Source of the DNA: Gonatopus flavifemur
Lineage: Eukaryota; Arthropoda; Insecta; Hymenoptera; Dryinidae
DNA: 64,000 nt
Direction of reading: 5' to 3'
Assembly: GCA_018340375.1 (NCBI GenBank)
Contig: JAFFJZ010000006.1
Location: 19,043,501 to 19,107,500, forward strand
How positions within the stretch are numbered: the first letter of the stretch is position 1; each line of letters starts with the position of its first letter. Below the pieces are notes generated by a model, which worked only from the letters and a program-made list of their open reading frames with translations, ran no database searches and was not told the origin of the DNA. A program made the position numbers and the translations under genes. Below are positions 39,501 to 51,500 of the stretch, piece by piece.

Positions 39501-42500
39501 GACTATCAATGTTACTGTACCATCAGTTGACGCATGAAAAATCTACATAAAGCAACTAGTTCCCCCCACATGGGTCCCATCTTCTAGTACGTGGATGTGT
39601 GAATGAGACGCCCAGATAAATTTTTACCAGGGTTGGGAAGTTATCTTAGTGGAATGAAAAGAATAATATACCGAATTTTTCGCACAGTTTTACAGTGTAC
39701 CTGTTAGAGCTCCCGATCGTGGTCGAATAACCGAAGCGGAACTGACCCAACAATTGCAAAGCATCATGGAAACCAAAGCTGATCCCAGAACTCCACCCGT
39801 TGGGATTCTCACAGCTGCGAAAAGACCCGTTTGGGCGAGAGCGCGGGAAGAATTATTGAAACGTGAGTGAATTATAGATAAATACCAACCCATATGAAAA
39901 TCTTTTGCTGAAAAATTTCTATGGGACCATTAATAATATCTCAAAAACTCTGACAAACTCTGAGAATCTCTACTATTTTCAATTTGGGACACTCTATCCA
40001 GACTGTTCCCAAAGTGTTTCAGAGTTTTTACATTTCTTTGCAGACAAATAGGAACGAAATGGCGCTCTGAAAAAATTAACAAATTTTCAATCACTCAGGA
40101 TTCACTCAAAGAAAAAAAGTTGAAACAGTAAACCTCGAAAATTTTCTTTGCCGATATGACAAAACTTGTTGCTGAATTAGCAAAAAATTTGCTATTAGAG
40201 CAAAAATCTCGCTCTTTTAACCAGCGCTTGCCATTCAGACGGCTAGAAAATTTGGCTGAATTGGCAGATTTGCTAAAATAGCAATATTTTTGCCGCAACA
40301 GCAACCGTTTTGTTAATTTAGCAAAGCAGATTTTTCGGAATCGTTTTTTCAACAAGGACTTTGCTCTGCGTGTTTTTCCAGAACGCGATTTCGTTTCTAT
40401 TCGTCTGAACAAGGAAAAAATGAAAAAACTCTAGAAAAAGTATATTCAAAGTGTCCCAAATTCAACACGAAAGTACGATATCTTTCAGAGTGGAAATATT
40501 TCCACACGGGAATTTTCACTGCAATAGAATTCTTCAATTAACCTTTATCCTTTCGACTATATATGTTCTTGCAAAACGAAGGGTGTAAGCAAATAATCCA
40601 CATAAATATAAATAAACATCAATTACAGTGATTTGAAAGTTAATAAAACAAGAATAAGAAGAAGAAGAAGAATACTAAGGAGAAAAAATAAGTTTGTTTG
40701 AAAGTAATTGTACTGTGAATGGTAGTCCCCTGTTCACCGCACGTGCTGTATTCTCCCATCGCTTTTTCTCCTCTTTCTTCAAACCAACGCCATAATTATC
40801 CGTCCGTTCTCCGCTTACCAATATTCGCAATATTCCCATTAGCTCCCCAACCCGACCTTACTCAACTCGCGCGCAAGAGAACCTACTACGACCTACGCCT
40901 ACAAATCGAATGAACGATGCGATAACGAGTTAACGACAGCGACGAGCGGTCTGCTCTGAGATACAAACGCAAGAACAGAAAGAGACGACGGGAGAGAGGG
41001 AATATCAAAAGACGAGATAATTCTCTGATTTAGAGATAGTTGTCTGAATAGATAGAACTCTTGTTCATTGAAATGTAATTCTAAAAACTACTTGTAATAT
41101 TCCAACAGATGAACGAAACCGCCACAACATTGAATTGCTGGAACGTTGTTTGTGTGTGGTCTGCATCGACGACGACGCGTTACCAACGACTTTCAATAAC
41201 CCCTTAAAAAAGGAGGATCGATGGATCGGGGATCGAGATTACGCGAATGTACTTCATCACGCGCTACACGGTGGTGGTTCCAGGCACGTGGGTGCTAATC
41301 GATGGTTCGATAAAACCTTTCACGCGATCATCGGCAAGGTAAGTGATTTTGTTGCCATATTTCATATTTCGTTTACGAATAAACTCTTTTGGAGAATCCT
41401 CGAACAGGACCTACAATGTAAAGTCGAATTCTTTCGAGAAAATTGTAAATCGATGTTGTTGTAATTGTTATGTGGAATTTTCTCAATTTCTTTTTCTCCC
41501 GACAATCTCATTCTGAGGTTTTGTGAAACGAAATGTGTAATGGAAATGTTCCATACTCGCAGGTTTTACAGCTACTTACTTAGTTAGTTACTTACTTACG
41601 TAAATGGAAATTCGTATCTTCCGCGTTCGTTCGCTAGGTCGAATCAACCTAGTCGCTCGTTTAACAAGCCGAACTACCTTCGAACCCACAAGAAGGGTCA
41701 CAAAGAGGGGAAAACTTTCGAAAATTAAGCAAATTAACTTGAGCGCTCGGAAAGTGTCGTCTCGATTATGAATGAACATTCTGTTCTCGATTCGGATACC
41801 ATGTTAATATTCCAAAATTATTGCCAGCGTCGACTGGAAGGAATATTTCGATCCGATACGAGAAAAATTCGTTTTCTTTCTAAGAATAATTACGTACAAT
41901 TATAACCAATTTTGTCACATCTTTCCCAATTAGATCCAATATCTCCGCCACGGAGAGAAAATAAATTTGCTGTGACAGCGAACCATTTGGAATTACAGCA
42001 ATCTTGTTGACTACGACAGCTGTGTCAGGAAGAAATGTTTCCTCCTCCAGCGAATTTTGATATTGTACACTGAGAAAAGTGTATGGGATTGATTACCATT
42101 TGCTCTAGTTCTCATCGGGACTTTAGAATAGGAATTCAGTGCTGACTCGCGATTTGGTGATCGTTCCTATGTTAACCTATCGTTCCCATGGTAACGTAAA
42201 CAGTTCATCGCACTCACTTCGATTTTGAATGGTACTTACTACAATTTTGAAATATCCGTCACTTAATTCCTATTCTTCCTAGTAATGGTTACCGTATACT
42301 TTTCTCCGTGTATATAGAATAGCAAAGGAAGAAGAAGCCGGAGGAGCCAACATTTTTTACTACCACAGCTAAAAAGTTGCTTTCGTAGCTAACAAGATTG
42401 CTGTAATAACAAATAGATTGATGTCAGAGCAAAAAATTTGCTACTCCAGCACGATCAAATTTCACAGCGAATTTTTCTTCTCTGTATTTGATTCCGGAGA

Positions 42501-45500
42501 TTTTGGGGAAGTTTCAGTGATTTTCAGCGCAAATTCAAAGTTTTTTAGAAACATTTATAGACATTTAGAGACATTTTCAGAGGAAAAACGCATCCCAACA
42601 GCGAGAGATTTTCGGTACAATCCGGAGAAAGTTTCAGAAATTTCACCCTAGTTTCACAATAAGTATTAGTTCCCATACAAATTCTAAATAGTACACTGTG
42701 AGAAATATTCGGAATTTCCCCATACCTATGTGAAGGAAATTTTCTATACTTGTACAGGAAAAGCGAATTCCCGTACACGTATGGGAATTTTTACATAAAA
42801 ATATATTAAAATTGCCATTTTTATGGAAATTTCCTATCTATGTATGTGTTGATTACTTCACATACATGTATGTGAAATTTTCTATAAAAATTTTTTCATA
42901 GTTTATACTTTTACATACCTTGGTGGGAAAATTCCACTGAAAAGTACTGAAATTTTTCGAGATTTTCGGTGAAGAGTTTTTCAAAGGATTGCAGAGGTGT
43001 TAAGTGATTTTCCAGAAAAATCCAAAGTTCCTCAGAGATATTCAGAGATATTTAGAAAAATTGGGAGGAAAAAAACCACGTTGAAAACAACGTTGAAAAC
43101 AGCATTAAAAACAACATGGGGAACTACGCTCAAAACAACATTGTTTACCATGGTAGAATGGTTTCTCTTCGGAAAAGAAATAAACAACGTAGTTTCCAAC
43201 GCTGTTTACCACGTCGTCTTCCCACAATTCTCCAAGCACGGTTGTGGTCTATTAAGGGGCCCGAACACTGTAAACTGCGATTTTTCATATGATTTTTATT
43301 TTATTTATTAAAAAAAAACAGACGTTCCGATCTACATGAAACTTTACACATATGTTAATAAATGTTTAAATTATCGAAAAAACATTTTTTTTTTTGGCGG
43401 CCATCTTTGTATTCTGTAGCTGATCCAAAATGGCGCCTTTTTAAAATGACCCTTGTCGCGTTGACAGCAAATCAGCAAAACGGAGCCTCTTAGAGCAAAA
43501 AACAAAAAAGATTCTTGAAATATACATTACTGGCTACTGTTTGACGTAGGAGATTTTAAAAATATTGATTAGGAAAAAAATGGCGGCTGTTTGAAGAAAA
43601 AGTTTTTTTTTTCGCGTAAAATTTTGCACTACATTATTTATAAAACAAAAAAGTTTGGCATATATCGAAAAACGGCTACGTCGAGCAGAAGCGACACTAT
43701 TCCCGAATAGAATGCAATTTAAATCAGGTCTATCGGATAAAAACTTTTCCAGTTATGCTGTCAACGCGACAAGGGGCATTTTAAAAAGGCGCCATTTTGG
43801 ATCAGCTACAGAATACAAAGATGGCCGCCAAAAAAAAAAAACATTTTTTTTCGATAATTTAAACATTTATTAACATATGTGTAAAGTTTCATGTAAATCG
43901 GAACGTCTGTTTTTTTTTAATAAATAAAATAAAAATCATATGAAAAATCGCAGTTTACAGTGTTCGGGCCCCTTAAGGTGATACCAGCAATTCCCGCTGA
44001 TGCGACCCGCCATACAAGCATACCAACTGAGTGAACATTTTTTCGGCAAGAATACCCTAAACTGAATACATGGAGAAGTATGAGATTTTCAGGAATCAAT
44101 TCTCAATCCTTTAACTATCGCGATACACCGCCCAAATTTTGAATTTTGAAAGAGAAGTTTGTGTTACCGATTGAGAAAAAATCTTTTCTTCGAAATTCAA
44201 CTTTCGGGCGATGTACTGTGACAGGCAAAGGAATCAAGATTGATTCCTGAAAGTTTCATATTTCCCCATGAGTTCAGTCCGGAGTATTCTTGCTGAGAAA
44301 ATGTTGACTCAGTCGGTACGCTTGTACAGCGGGTTGCATCTGCGGGGATCGTTGGTATCCCCTTGAGAGGATTCTATTAGAAAACGCATTTTGTGATACG
44401 TTGAAACCACGTTGTTTTCTACCTTGTTTTTTTCTTTTTCAAAGAACAACCGTTTTACCATGGTAAACAACGTTGATTCACAGAAAAAAAAACTATCTTG
44501 TATCAAGAAAATATTGTTTTCGTTATATATGAAACACGGATTGTCTCAGTTCAATGCAATTTGCTTTGAATCAAGAATTTTATTTTTTCCTGTTTTTGAT
44601 TCAAAGCAAATTGCATTGAACTGAGACAATCCGTGTTTCATATATAACGAAAACAATATTGTCTTGATACAAGATAGTTTTTTTTTCTGTGTTTCAATGT
44701 AGTTTTGAACCAAGTTTCCGAAGTTGTTTTCAACGTGGTTTTTTTCCCCGGGAAAAGTAAGAGTTTATCAGAATTTTTCATGGGTTTTCAGAGTTTTTCA
44801 AAGCTTTTCAGAATTTGAGAAAATTTTCAAAATTTTGCAGAGTTTTCCAGATTATCTCAGGTTTTTTCAGAGTTCTTCAAAGTTTTTCAGTGAGATTCAG
44901 AGTTTTTCTGAATTTTCCACACCAGGGCAGCCTCCCCTTAAGAAAGCTTTCCTCATTCGTGCAAAATTTTCTCATCATTCTTCTCATTCTTTCCTCAAAA
45001 CATCGGAAAAAAATATGGAAATTTTGCAAGCTTGTGGAAATGGACAGGAAAAACTGTTCTACGGGTTAAGAATCAAAGCAACGTTTGATCCTCAATTGTC
45101 CTCTGATTACAAAATCATCAAAAAAGTGATCTCTCGAACCAAAATTTTCAGTATTCTGTACACGGAGAGAAATAGATACTAATGGGTATAAGAAATTTAC
45201 TAGTGGTTAGTATACGAGGACAAGTATCCATATTGTACAAATTTATTCTTGTCCTTAGTATCCATATTCTAAGGAGTATTAAATATATTATACCCCTTAG
45301 CATATGGATACTAGGGACAAGAATAAATTTGTACAATCTGGATACTTGTCCTCGTATTCTAACCATTAGTATCTATTTCTCTCCGTGTAAGTATCATTTT
45401 CGTATGGTATATAATCGGTATAAGTCTACTGGTAATTCAGTAAAATACCAAATCGTGATCAAAAGTCAACTGAAAACATACCGTACGCTTGTGAAATTTG

Positions 45501-48500
45501 TATACTTGAAATATACCGCAATATTCTCAATCATTTGGTATTAACTTAGTACAAATTCGGTATGAATTTGGCATGAATCTTCCATACTCAATTATCACCG
45601 AAAACGTATCAAATGTCGGTATATTTTTGGTATAAATTAAGTCTGATTTTGGTAACAATGTCATATGAGTATATTTGGGGTATGGAAAGATCACAAATAT
45701 ACCGAATAATTCCAGTATGATCAGCACTGTACACGGAAAAAATAATTTAGCTGAAGCAGCTAAGTAGCTAGCACGGACACGGACAGCCATTAAATTGGCT
45801 TCTGCAGCTAAATTTTAGCTGTTACAGCAAAAAGATTTGCATTTGTAGTCAATTTATTTGCGGTTACAGCTAAAATTTAGCAGCAGGAGCTAATTTAATA
45901 GCTGTCCGTGTCCGTTCTAGCTACTTAGCTGCTTCAGCTAAATTATTTTTTCCGTGTAAAAAACAATCTGAAATTTCATGTATCAGATGAATATGAAAAT
46001 TCTAAAACTTGTAATTCAAATCAAGTTCAATCATGAATTCATGAAATTTACTGCAAAACGTATTAAAATTCATATGAAAATGCATGAAAAATCATAATTC
46101 TGTATGAGATATCATAAAATTGAATATGAAAAGTCAGAAAAGTTTTGAAAAATTAATATAAAATTTATATGTTAATTGCTTCACATAAATTTATACGAAA
46201 TTCAGGAAGCAATTTTTTACAGTGAAAGTATGATAGCATTTGCCAGGGAACCCAAACTACCCCCAGGGCCGGTCCGGACCCAAACAGCACTGAGACGTTT
46301 TGTGAACATTCACAAAACTCTCCTCATTACAAACGAAATGTTTCAGAAACGTTTTGAAAAGGTCACTTGTATGTTTTGAAAACATAAAAATGTCCTAGTT
46401 TCTTTTATTTACATCCTCACAAAACGTGATTAGCACATGTTGAATTTGTCTTTATAATTCATCAAATTGATAACATCTCTGCGGATATTTTCATTTCAAA
46501 CAAATCCTAAATCAATTATATTCAACTAAAATAATCTCGTGTGTAATAGATTACACGTATAAGTTTATGAAGTGCTGGATTTAATGGAAAATGGTTCGAC
46601 TCTGAAAAGCTTTTGAATATCTTTGTTTTACTCTCTGGAATATGTGTATTTTCATAATTTTTTTATGTTGTCCAGTGAGAATCGGTTGATTATGTGAAAA
46701 CAAATAGGGTTTCACTATTTTTTGATGTATCAGTCAGGTATTAAACTTATTTGAATATGAATGTTTTGTAGGTTAGCGACGAAATGTTAGTTTCAAAAAT
46801 GTTTTGGAAACGTAATTGTTGGAATCAATTGCTGTCCGGGTATTTCTCTTCTGAATTTAGTACTGAAAAAGTACCCACACTCGTATGACACTTATAATTC
46901 AATTCAACGAATCCACCTCTTTCGCTTTCTCTTCATTTCGACGTCATCGAAACTGATTAGTGTCAGGGTTCATGGAAACGAAATGACTACGAACGTTATT
47001 CATAAATTTACCGTAGTGGTATCTGAGATTACCAGAACTTTCGTTTCCTTGTTTCGTCTTGATCACCCATTCATTCGTATTCTCGGTGATTCAAATGCAA
47101 GATGATGCATACCTTCAACCGTAACGCACAATTAAAACGTATCCCATTACAAGATACGTTTGGAGAAAATTGAATAACGCGTTGTGTCATTGGATGATTA
47201 TACATAATTTGCAGATAATCGCAGAAACCCGCATTATCGTTCCAGGATGGCATGTGGGGAATGACTTACGAACATTCAGCAGGCGAAGCTCCCGCGATAT
47301 TCAAAGCCTTCGAAGAACTCACGGCAAAAGTCGACGCTATGCCGCCCCCCGACGAGAAACCAGTACCATCTCACCTTCCAGGACCGGAAAAATTAGAATG
47401 GTTCCTCACTGAGCAGAGTAAGAGCGATATCAGAGACGCAATGACGAGTTTCGATGCGTTGGTCGAAGATTTGGATTTGTGTATTCTTTGGTTCGAAGAT
47501 TATTCCAAGGATTTCATCAAAACTTGCAAAGTCAGTCCCGATGCTTACATTCAACTGGCTCTACAGCTTTCCTATTTCAGGTACAAGAATTGAATCTCCT
47601 GATTCTGGGTTATGTATTATTTTTGACGTTTATTCATTAATCTACAGATTACATGCAAAATTGGTGGCGACCTACGAGAGTGCAGGTATAAGGAGATTCG
47701 CGCTAGGTAGAGTGGATTGTATCAGAGCTGCCAGTCCAGAAACTTTGGCTTGGGTCAAAGCTATGTGTCAAGGAGATCCCGACGGTCAAACGGGACAAAC
47801 CCAACAGAACAATCAAGAGGAAGGCGCCAAAAGAGTTCAGTTCACCATTTACAGTGTAACTGCAACTTGAAATTTATTTGTAGAAAACTTGTCATTTGTT
47901 TACCGTATTCACATATCGATCGTACAATTTTCAAATAATAGAAAAATCAAATAAAATTCGAGTCGAAGAGAATGAGAAGAGAAACGAGTACGAATCAAAG
48001 GGCACGAATGTACACACTCGGAGTATATGGTATAAGAATAAAAGAAAAAGAGACTTATATAAACTCATGGACATCGGGAGCCCAAAAAAAGGCAATCAAT
48101 TAGACTCGCTATGTCATCTTCTGCGCCGTCTCTTCTATTCCAAGTGTTTGCGGGAGATCGTCGAAAGGCCTCGGACGAATTCCACGGGGATTCTACGTTT
48201 GTTTTCTTTCCACGTTTCTCCCTCTCATTTGGCAAATAGCTGAAGAACTCGGGGTATTGTTGTTTCTCGATTACCACCCAATGTTGTTTCAAACGATCCT
48301 ACGGTATTACGATTGTTGTTTGTTTTACGGTTGTTCGTGGAAGGGAAAACCGGGAAACGAACTTGAATAACGAGATCAGACTTCGCCCTCCTATTAGGAA
48401 ATAAAAACAATACCGTCCGAGACGCAAGAAGAGAAGGTTTTATCATGATCATGATAAAATGATACCCGTGTTTTGTGATTGTACGATTGTATATGTAATG

Positions 48501-51500
48501 TCATGGAGTATATAAATGTTTGAATATGCGTTTAAGATGACAATATCGGCAAAATATGAACTCTAATACGTTGTTCTTCTCCATTTATCGCCGTAGAAAG
48601 AAAAAATCAGAGAACTGTTCGACCTTGCGATTCACAGACAAACAAAAGAAATGCACGATAATATAACTGGTCAGGGGATCGACAATCATTTAATGGCACT
48701 ACGTTACGCCGCGAAGGAAGCTAATGAACCAATGCCAGAGATATTCACGGATGAAACATACCAGATCGTCAATCACTTTGCTCTCTCCACGTCACAGGTC
48801 AGTATGATGGATGCGAATTCGCAATGGCCATCGTCATCCATTCATTTATAATCGTACGACTTTAATGCACGTCATACCTGATGAGGTTAATTACATGAAA
48901 TGGACTTTAATTTCAATCGTCATTGAACGGAATAATCGAGATATCACTGTCAGAACGCATCATCGAGTTTTTGTGAGAATTTTTAATTTTGAAGCGTGTG
49001 GCAAGTTGACCTGATCGTTCGAGACAATCGGTTTGAAGTCTGAAGCTGGAATCGCCACAATGCCTTTCAAAATACAAAAATGTCCTCGTTACTACATTCC
49101 TGTAATAAATTTTTCTGCTCTGCAAAAAATTCCCGGAAAAATTGCTCCAACTTTGAATTAAGCTGGAACTGCCACATTTTTGGGCTCCCTAGGTTTCCGG
49201 GTTGGAGCCAAATACTATGTATACCCTGTTACAAAAAATCCAGCTGGGATTCCAAATCCGAAATTTACCTGCGTTCCCAGCTAAGACTCCACCTGGGATC
49301 AGAAATTCCAACTGAAATCCCACGTTGGAGTTGAAAGCCTAGCTGGGATTGCACTTGGAAATGAGGAATCCCAGCTGGAAACGCAGGTAAATTTCGGAGC
49401 TGGAATCCACGTCGAACCCCAGTTGGAATTCCGTGACAGGGTAGTCCCAAACAAACAAATTTGCTGTGCCACTGGTCTTCAACTGTGTAGTTATTCAATT
49501 TCCACAATGTTACCAGCCACCTGCAATGTTACCCTGCGCCATCTAGCTTCCCGCCCCTCATATGGCAGCAAAATTTATTGTTCACGAAGGTATTCATTAC
49601 CAAAAACTGTTCTTTCAAAGCTTAGAATGTCATTGTCCTAAGAATCATTTTTAAATTATTAAAATTAAAAAATATTTGTTTCGACCCGATTGCCGCCCTT
49701 TCACGACCTGCTGCCCCCACGTCTTGGTGTCAATGGTACAGGCCATAGTCCGCTTCTGAATGTTACTGGGAATTTGATCAACATATGATCGAATCCTTGA
49801 AGTATTCAACACCTCCCCAGTAGGATGGTTCTTATTTGACTCAAAAAGGTTTCTTTCAGTTTGTTTTCATTTTCTGTTGTCAACAAAAAAGTTTTTTTTT
49901 GTATGGGGCACCCTGTAATTTTGTACTAGAGGCAAAGGTGGAATAATGGGCCCCTGCTGGTAATATGGGCTCCCTCTGTATCTGATTATGTGAGTCACGA
50001 ATTCTAGCGGTGAACACTCAAACTACTGGAACTAGTTCACAAACGACACTGTAGATCACGCTGATCGCTTAGCTGTTATGGTTGATGATATATCAAGCGA
50101 TGAATTTTGTGCTCGTTATCAAAAGTTTGAAAGGTAAGAGTTGGACTTAATATTATTACAGTTTTTTCATTTCAACCGGTGGAACCAAGTTTGGGTATGT
50201 ATTTAGTATGCTATAAAGATCGCGTTTCACATCAAGTAATGTCAATTTATTTACAAAGTCGAGGGTAGAAAAATTTTATTCTCCAAGATGGTCAGGGTGG
50301 ATATACGGGCTCTCTGCACTGCGGGTATTATGGCCCCCAACTCTGAATCTGAACTGTGGGTCAAGTGTGTGGTTTGTGACATGTGGGCTCACAATGATTG
50401 TGCTGATTGCGAAAAAGATGTTTACAATTGTGACTTCTGTAAATGAATTAAAACGAAAATGATTCTTCCAGTTGGTTTATGATAAGTCACTTTTCTTTAT
50501 TTTGACGCAATATCCAAGCGGACTTTCAATTTATATCTAGATCCAACTCTATTCTATGTGGATTTATGAGTAAATGAACACTCTCCTTTAATTGTTTCAT
50601 TTCTTTGACAAAAATACCTTGGAGCCCATATTACCCGCACAAATGTTGGTAATGAAAAAATGGGAAACTTTGCAAAAACGATTTTATTCCTTTAATGGCT
50701 GCGAGAAATGGAACGGGACTTCATGCAATCAGTGTTGGGTAGTTCATAGAAGAATTATGATTTATTTTAGATTTTTATGCTGAAAATAGAAGAAGTTATT
50801 ACAAATAAAGAAAGTGGGGGCCCATATATCCACCCTTACCTCTACATAATGAAGAAGTCCTACAATATTTTTTACATAATTTTCAAAAAAGATTCAGGGG
50901 TCGCTACCGACGTTTTCAATAGGCGTTTTCAACAGGATTTTTGATCCCTATTTCAAACGTCGGTAGTGACCCCTGAATCTCTATTGAAAATTATGTGAGA
51001 AATATTGTAGGACTTCTTCATAATGTAGAACAAAATTAGAGGGTGCCCCGTACAAATGAAAACTTTTTGTTAACCGCAGAAAATAAAAACAAACTAAAAC
51101 AAACTGTTTTGAGTGGAATAAGAACCACCCTACTCCCCAGCCTCTCAACTTGATGACAGTTCTGATGTTTACAGCACACTCAGAGAAATTCATAGTCATG
51201 GCAACTATGTGAGAGGACGACTATTCAATTATTGTTTTTTCAACTCTTTTTATAGTTAAGGCAACTATGTAAATAGTTCTTATTAGTATAAACAAGTTAC
51301 CATAACTGTGTTGACATAGTTGTGGATACTGGATATGAATATTTGCCCTCAAATAGTTAATGTGACTATTCAAATTTCTCTCCCCAAGTAACATCAATGT
51401 GCGTAAAATGTTCTCCGAACGTTTCTAGAATATTTCAACGTCCTGCAAACATTCTCAGAACGTTTGACGAAGATTGTGTGTCACTAGGATCAGTGCATCC

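Larger units (their letters stand above)
39863..41108. other. D/E intron (1246 bp)
   Basis: Contains the inverted repeat 39940-40480 with its nested element. The rest (40481-41108) is single-copy with an (AAG)n tract near 40655-40672. The acceptor is TTCCAACAG. Confidence 0.65.
43062..44755. mobile_element. 1.7-kb nested cluster bounded by AAAAAAACCACGTTGAAAAC arms
   Basis: The left AAAAAAACCACGTTGAAAAC (43068) is inverted at 44722-44741 (GTTTTCAACGTGGTTTTTTT). Between them further arms pair: TTTACCATGGTA at 43144 and at 44455, and AACGTTGAAAACAGC with GTAGTTTTGAACCAAG. Three separate palindromes are inserted: 43256-43972 (TTAA-flanked), about 43973-44380, and 44479-44691. Confidence 0.75.
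49821..51132. mobile_element. hAT-like foldback element with perfect 8-bp duplication
   Basis: The ends TAGGATGGTTCTTATT and AATAAGAACCACCCTA are inverted. CTCCCCAG flanks both sides exactly (49813-49820 and 51133-51140); an 8-bp duplication is typical of hAT transposons. Both arms carry GGGGCACCCT, AATTTTGT and AATGAAGAAGTCCTACAATATT with complements on the other side, centred near 50930. The left arm is split by the pogo-like element 49929-50842. Confidence 0.92.

Noticed and set aside
39688..39695. Alternative acceptor TTTTACAG for exon D
   Set aside because: Using it would remove eight bases and break the reading frame that otherwise matches the family.
44724..45182. 152-codon plus-strand frame rich in F and S
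   Set aside because: The translation (FQSFSEF and similar) comes from a TTTTCAGAG minisatellite.
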